A stretch of DNA of 64,000 nt from Saccharospirillum sp. (GTDB taxonomy: Bacteria > Pseudomonadota > Gammaproteobacteria > Pseudomonadales > Natronospirillaceae): contig JAGYIL010000001.1 in assembly GCA_018402545.1 (NCBI GenBank), positions 2,356,001 to 2,420,000 of the forward strand, read 5' to 3'. The notes beneath the pieces were generated by a model. It saw only the letters and a program-made list of their open reading frames with translations. It had not been told where the DNA came from and searched no databases. This document shows positions 62,909 to 64,000 of the stretch, piece by piece. Numbering within the stretch: position 1 is the first letter of the stretch; each line of letters opens with the position of its first letter. The position numbers were made by a program, and so were the translations under genes.

Positions 62909-63592
62909 TCATTCAGCCACGGCGTCCGCGTTGAATCGATAGCCCATGCCCCGCTGGGTCGTGATCGGGTTGCGCTCGTTATCGGGATCCAGCTTCTTGC
63001 GCAGGCGGCGAATAAACACCTCGATGACATTACTGTCCCGATCGAAATCCTGCTCGTACAGATGATTGGTTAGCTCGGTCTTGGAGACGACTTTTTGCCG
63101 ATGCATCATCAGGTATTCCAGGGTGTTGTACTCATAGCTGGTCAACTCGACATCCCGGCCATCGACTCTCACCCGACGCGAAGCGGTGTCCAGCTCGTAG
63201 GGGCCCACCGTCAATGTAGCGGTCGCCATGCCCACGCTGCGACGCAGCAACGCCTTAACCCGGGCCAGTAACTCGGCAAACACAAAGGGTTTGGCCAGGT
63301 AATCATCGGCACCGGCTTCCAGGCCGGCGACCTTGTCCTGCCAGTGGCCGCGCGCCGTCAAAATCAGTACCGGGTACTGTTTGTCGGCGGCGCGTAACTG
63401 GCGGATCAGCTCTATACCATCAAGGCCGGGCAAACCGAGGTCGATAATAGCGACGTCGTAGTCGTTTTCCGTTGCCTGAAACAAGCCGTCGTTGCCATCG
63501 GCCGAGGTGTCGACCGCAAAGCCTTCTTTTTTGAATCCGCCGTGCAGGTGTTCGCGCAAACCGGCTTCATCTTCAACGATCAAGAGTTTCAT
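62909..63592 (-). CDS. OmpR/PhoP-family response regulator
   Basis: A 227-residue regulator. Receiver domain with VEDEAG (7-9 acidic), phosphoacceptor in IIDLGLPGLDG (about residue 51), Lys in DDYLAKPF, and an OmpR winged-helix domain (YELDTASRRVRVDGRDVELTSYEYNTLEYLM, VIEVFIRRLRKKL, GMGYRF). Strongly PhoP-like. Partner kinase gene downstream; the upstream PepSY-like gene overlaps by 20 bp. Confidence 0.93.
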   Translation of the reverse strand: MKLLIVEDEAGLREHLHGGFKKEGFAVDTSADGNDGLFQATENDYDVAIIDLGLPGLDGIELIRQLRAADKQYPVLILTARGHWQDKVAGLEAGADDYLAKPFVFAELLARVKALLRRSVGMATATLTVGPYELDTASRRVRVDGRDVELTSYEYNTLEYLMMHRQKVVSKTELTNHLYEQDFDRDSNVIEVFIRRLRKKLDPDNERNPITTQRGMGYRFNADAVAE

Positions 63593-63917
63593 TCACTTCC
63601 TCCAGCACCGCCGGATTGGTCGGCATGCCCGATGTTCGATTCAAATCCACGGTTCGGACCCGGCCACCATCGAGCAACAAGCGCAGTCGATAGGCCCAGT
63701 CGTTCCCGGCACTGACTCTGTCTACCTTGACCACCCGGCCATCAAACAGGCATTCGGCGGCTTGCACTACCTGGCTCTCTGTCGACAGAGGCAGGCGTTC
63801 GCCGGTACAGGGGTGAGTACCACTCTCAGCCCGGACAGCACCCGAGGTCATCAGCATTAACAGAATTCCGGCGCTGATTCCCAGGCGCCTGAGGCGCACC
63901 GCAGCATTGCTTGACAT
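63573..63917 (-). CDS. PepSY-like periplasmic protein
   Basis: A 114-residue protein with a signal peptide (RRLGISAGILLMLMTSGAVRA) and two cysteines (HPCTGERL, AECLFDG). The pattern GRVVKVDRVSAGNDWAYRLRLLLDGGRVRTVDLNRTSG resembles a PepSY domain, often found near PhoPQ/ColRS-like systems. It overlaps the response-regulator gene by 20 bp, which suggests coupling. Function unknown. Confidence 0.6.
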   Translation of the reverse strand: MSSNAAVRLRRLGISAGILLMLMTSGAVRAESGTHPCTGERLPLSTESQVVQAAECLFDGRVVKVDRVSAGNDWAYRLRLLLDGGRVRTVDLNRTSGMPTNPAVLEEVNETLDR

Positions 63918-63933
63918 GAACGTGCCTCTTCAA

Positions 63934-64000
63934 TTAACGGGGCGTCACCTCCACAGCAAGTTCGACGTAGCGTCCGGGGTGACGGTCCATAAAGGTCATG
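63934..64000 (-). CDS. 3' end of a further gene (partial)
   Basis: Reading the minus strand from the window edge gives TFMDRHPGRYVELAVEVTPR then a stop at 63934-63936. It lies 16 bp upstream of the PepSY-like start and is in the same direction, consistent with an operon whose start is beyond the window. Confidence 0.45.
   Translation of the reverse strand, partial: MTFMDRHPGRYVELAVEVTPR

Overview
The window is a contiguous piece of a gammaproteobacterial chromosome. The gene set (hda / DUF2066 / purM-purN / DUF3108, thrS-infC-rpmI-rplT, tcdA, proVWX-type betaine uptake, Fpr next to a FinR-like regulator, an MvaT-like nucleoid protein, cheV and aer with sigma-28 promoters) suggests a motile, heterotrophic, probably marine member of the Oceanospirillales/Saccharospirillum-Reinekea type; the genus is an inference. 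I see no prophage, transposase, CRISPR array or plasmid function. Genes are densely packed on both strands.

Layout. 1-5.1 kb: a palindromic intergenic element, fpr and its divergent LysR regulator, then a minus-strand operon of hydratase/hydrolase, short-chain dehydrogenase and thiolase for acyl-CoA metabolism. 5.3-8.5 kb: a quaternary-amine ABC importer. 8.5-11.8 kb: acetyltransferase, Atm1-type ABC exporter, truC and a small zinc-ribbon protein. 11.9-17.1 kb: an acidic unknown protein, a five-hairpin array, hda, DUF2066, purM-purN-DUF3108. 17.2-21.7 kb: D-lactate dehydrogenase facing the rplT-rpmI-infC-thrS operon, in which infC appears to start with AUA and the rpmI ribosome site can be sequestered by a long-range helix. 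21.9-32.3 kb: membrane transport (RND pump and adaptor, MsbA-like ABC exporter, two MFS proteins, an MscS-like protein, a VC0807-type protein). 32.4-38 kb: envelope proteins including a large S8 protease with an unusual internal membrane segment. 38.1-41.9 kb: lldR and lutABC for L-lactate oxidation with a clear promoter and operator. 42-47.6 kb: Aer, MipA/OmpV, CheV, an SOS-controlled UmuD homologue that has lost its catalytic lysine, an MvaT-like silencer, and a globin. 47.7-49.4 kb: tRNA-Val(GAC) followed by tandem 131-bp copies of its own 3' end plus terminator, then a tautomerase and a hydrolase. 49.4-64 kb: uvrB, an aromatic/aspartate aminotransferase, a pseudouridine synthase, a TIGR03545/TIGR03546 pair, tcdA, a MalY/PatB-type lyase, small proteins, a YgjP-like peptidase, a chemoreceptor, and a PhoPQ-like two-component system with small PepSY-like proteins upstream.

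The most unusual material is non-coding. (i) Three intergenic palindromes (about 21-113, 49242-49334, 53704-53881) share conserved inner hairpins, but their 20-21 bp outer arms differ in sequence and stay perfectly complementary, so base pairing itself seems to be preserved. (ii) A 162-bp chain of five hairpins lies at 12465-12626. Several hairpins of both kinds show GGA in the loop, and one fits the CsrA/RsmA recognition consensus, raising the possibility that they are RNA decoys or regulatory RNAs. (iii) The tRNA-Val 3'-end repeats resemble the rtT repeats after E. coli tyrT. (iv) An SOS-boxed UmuD-like pseudo-protease stands without umuC. (v) All three chemotaxis genes carry FliA-type -10 elements.
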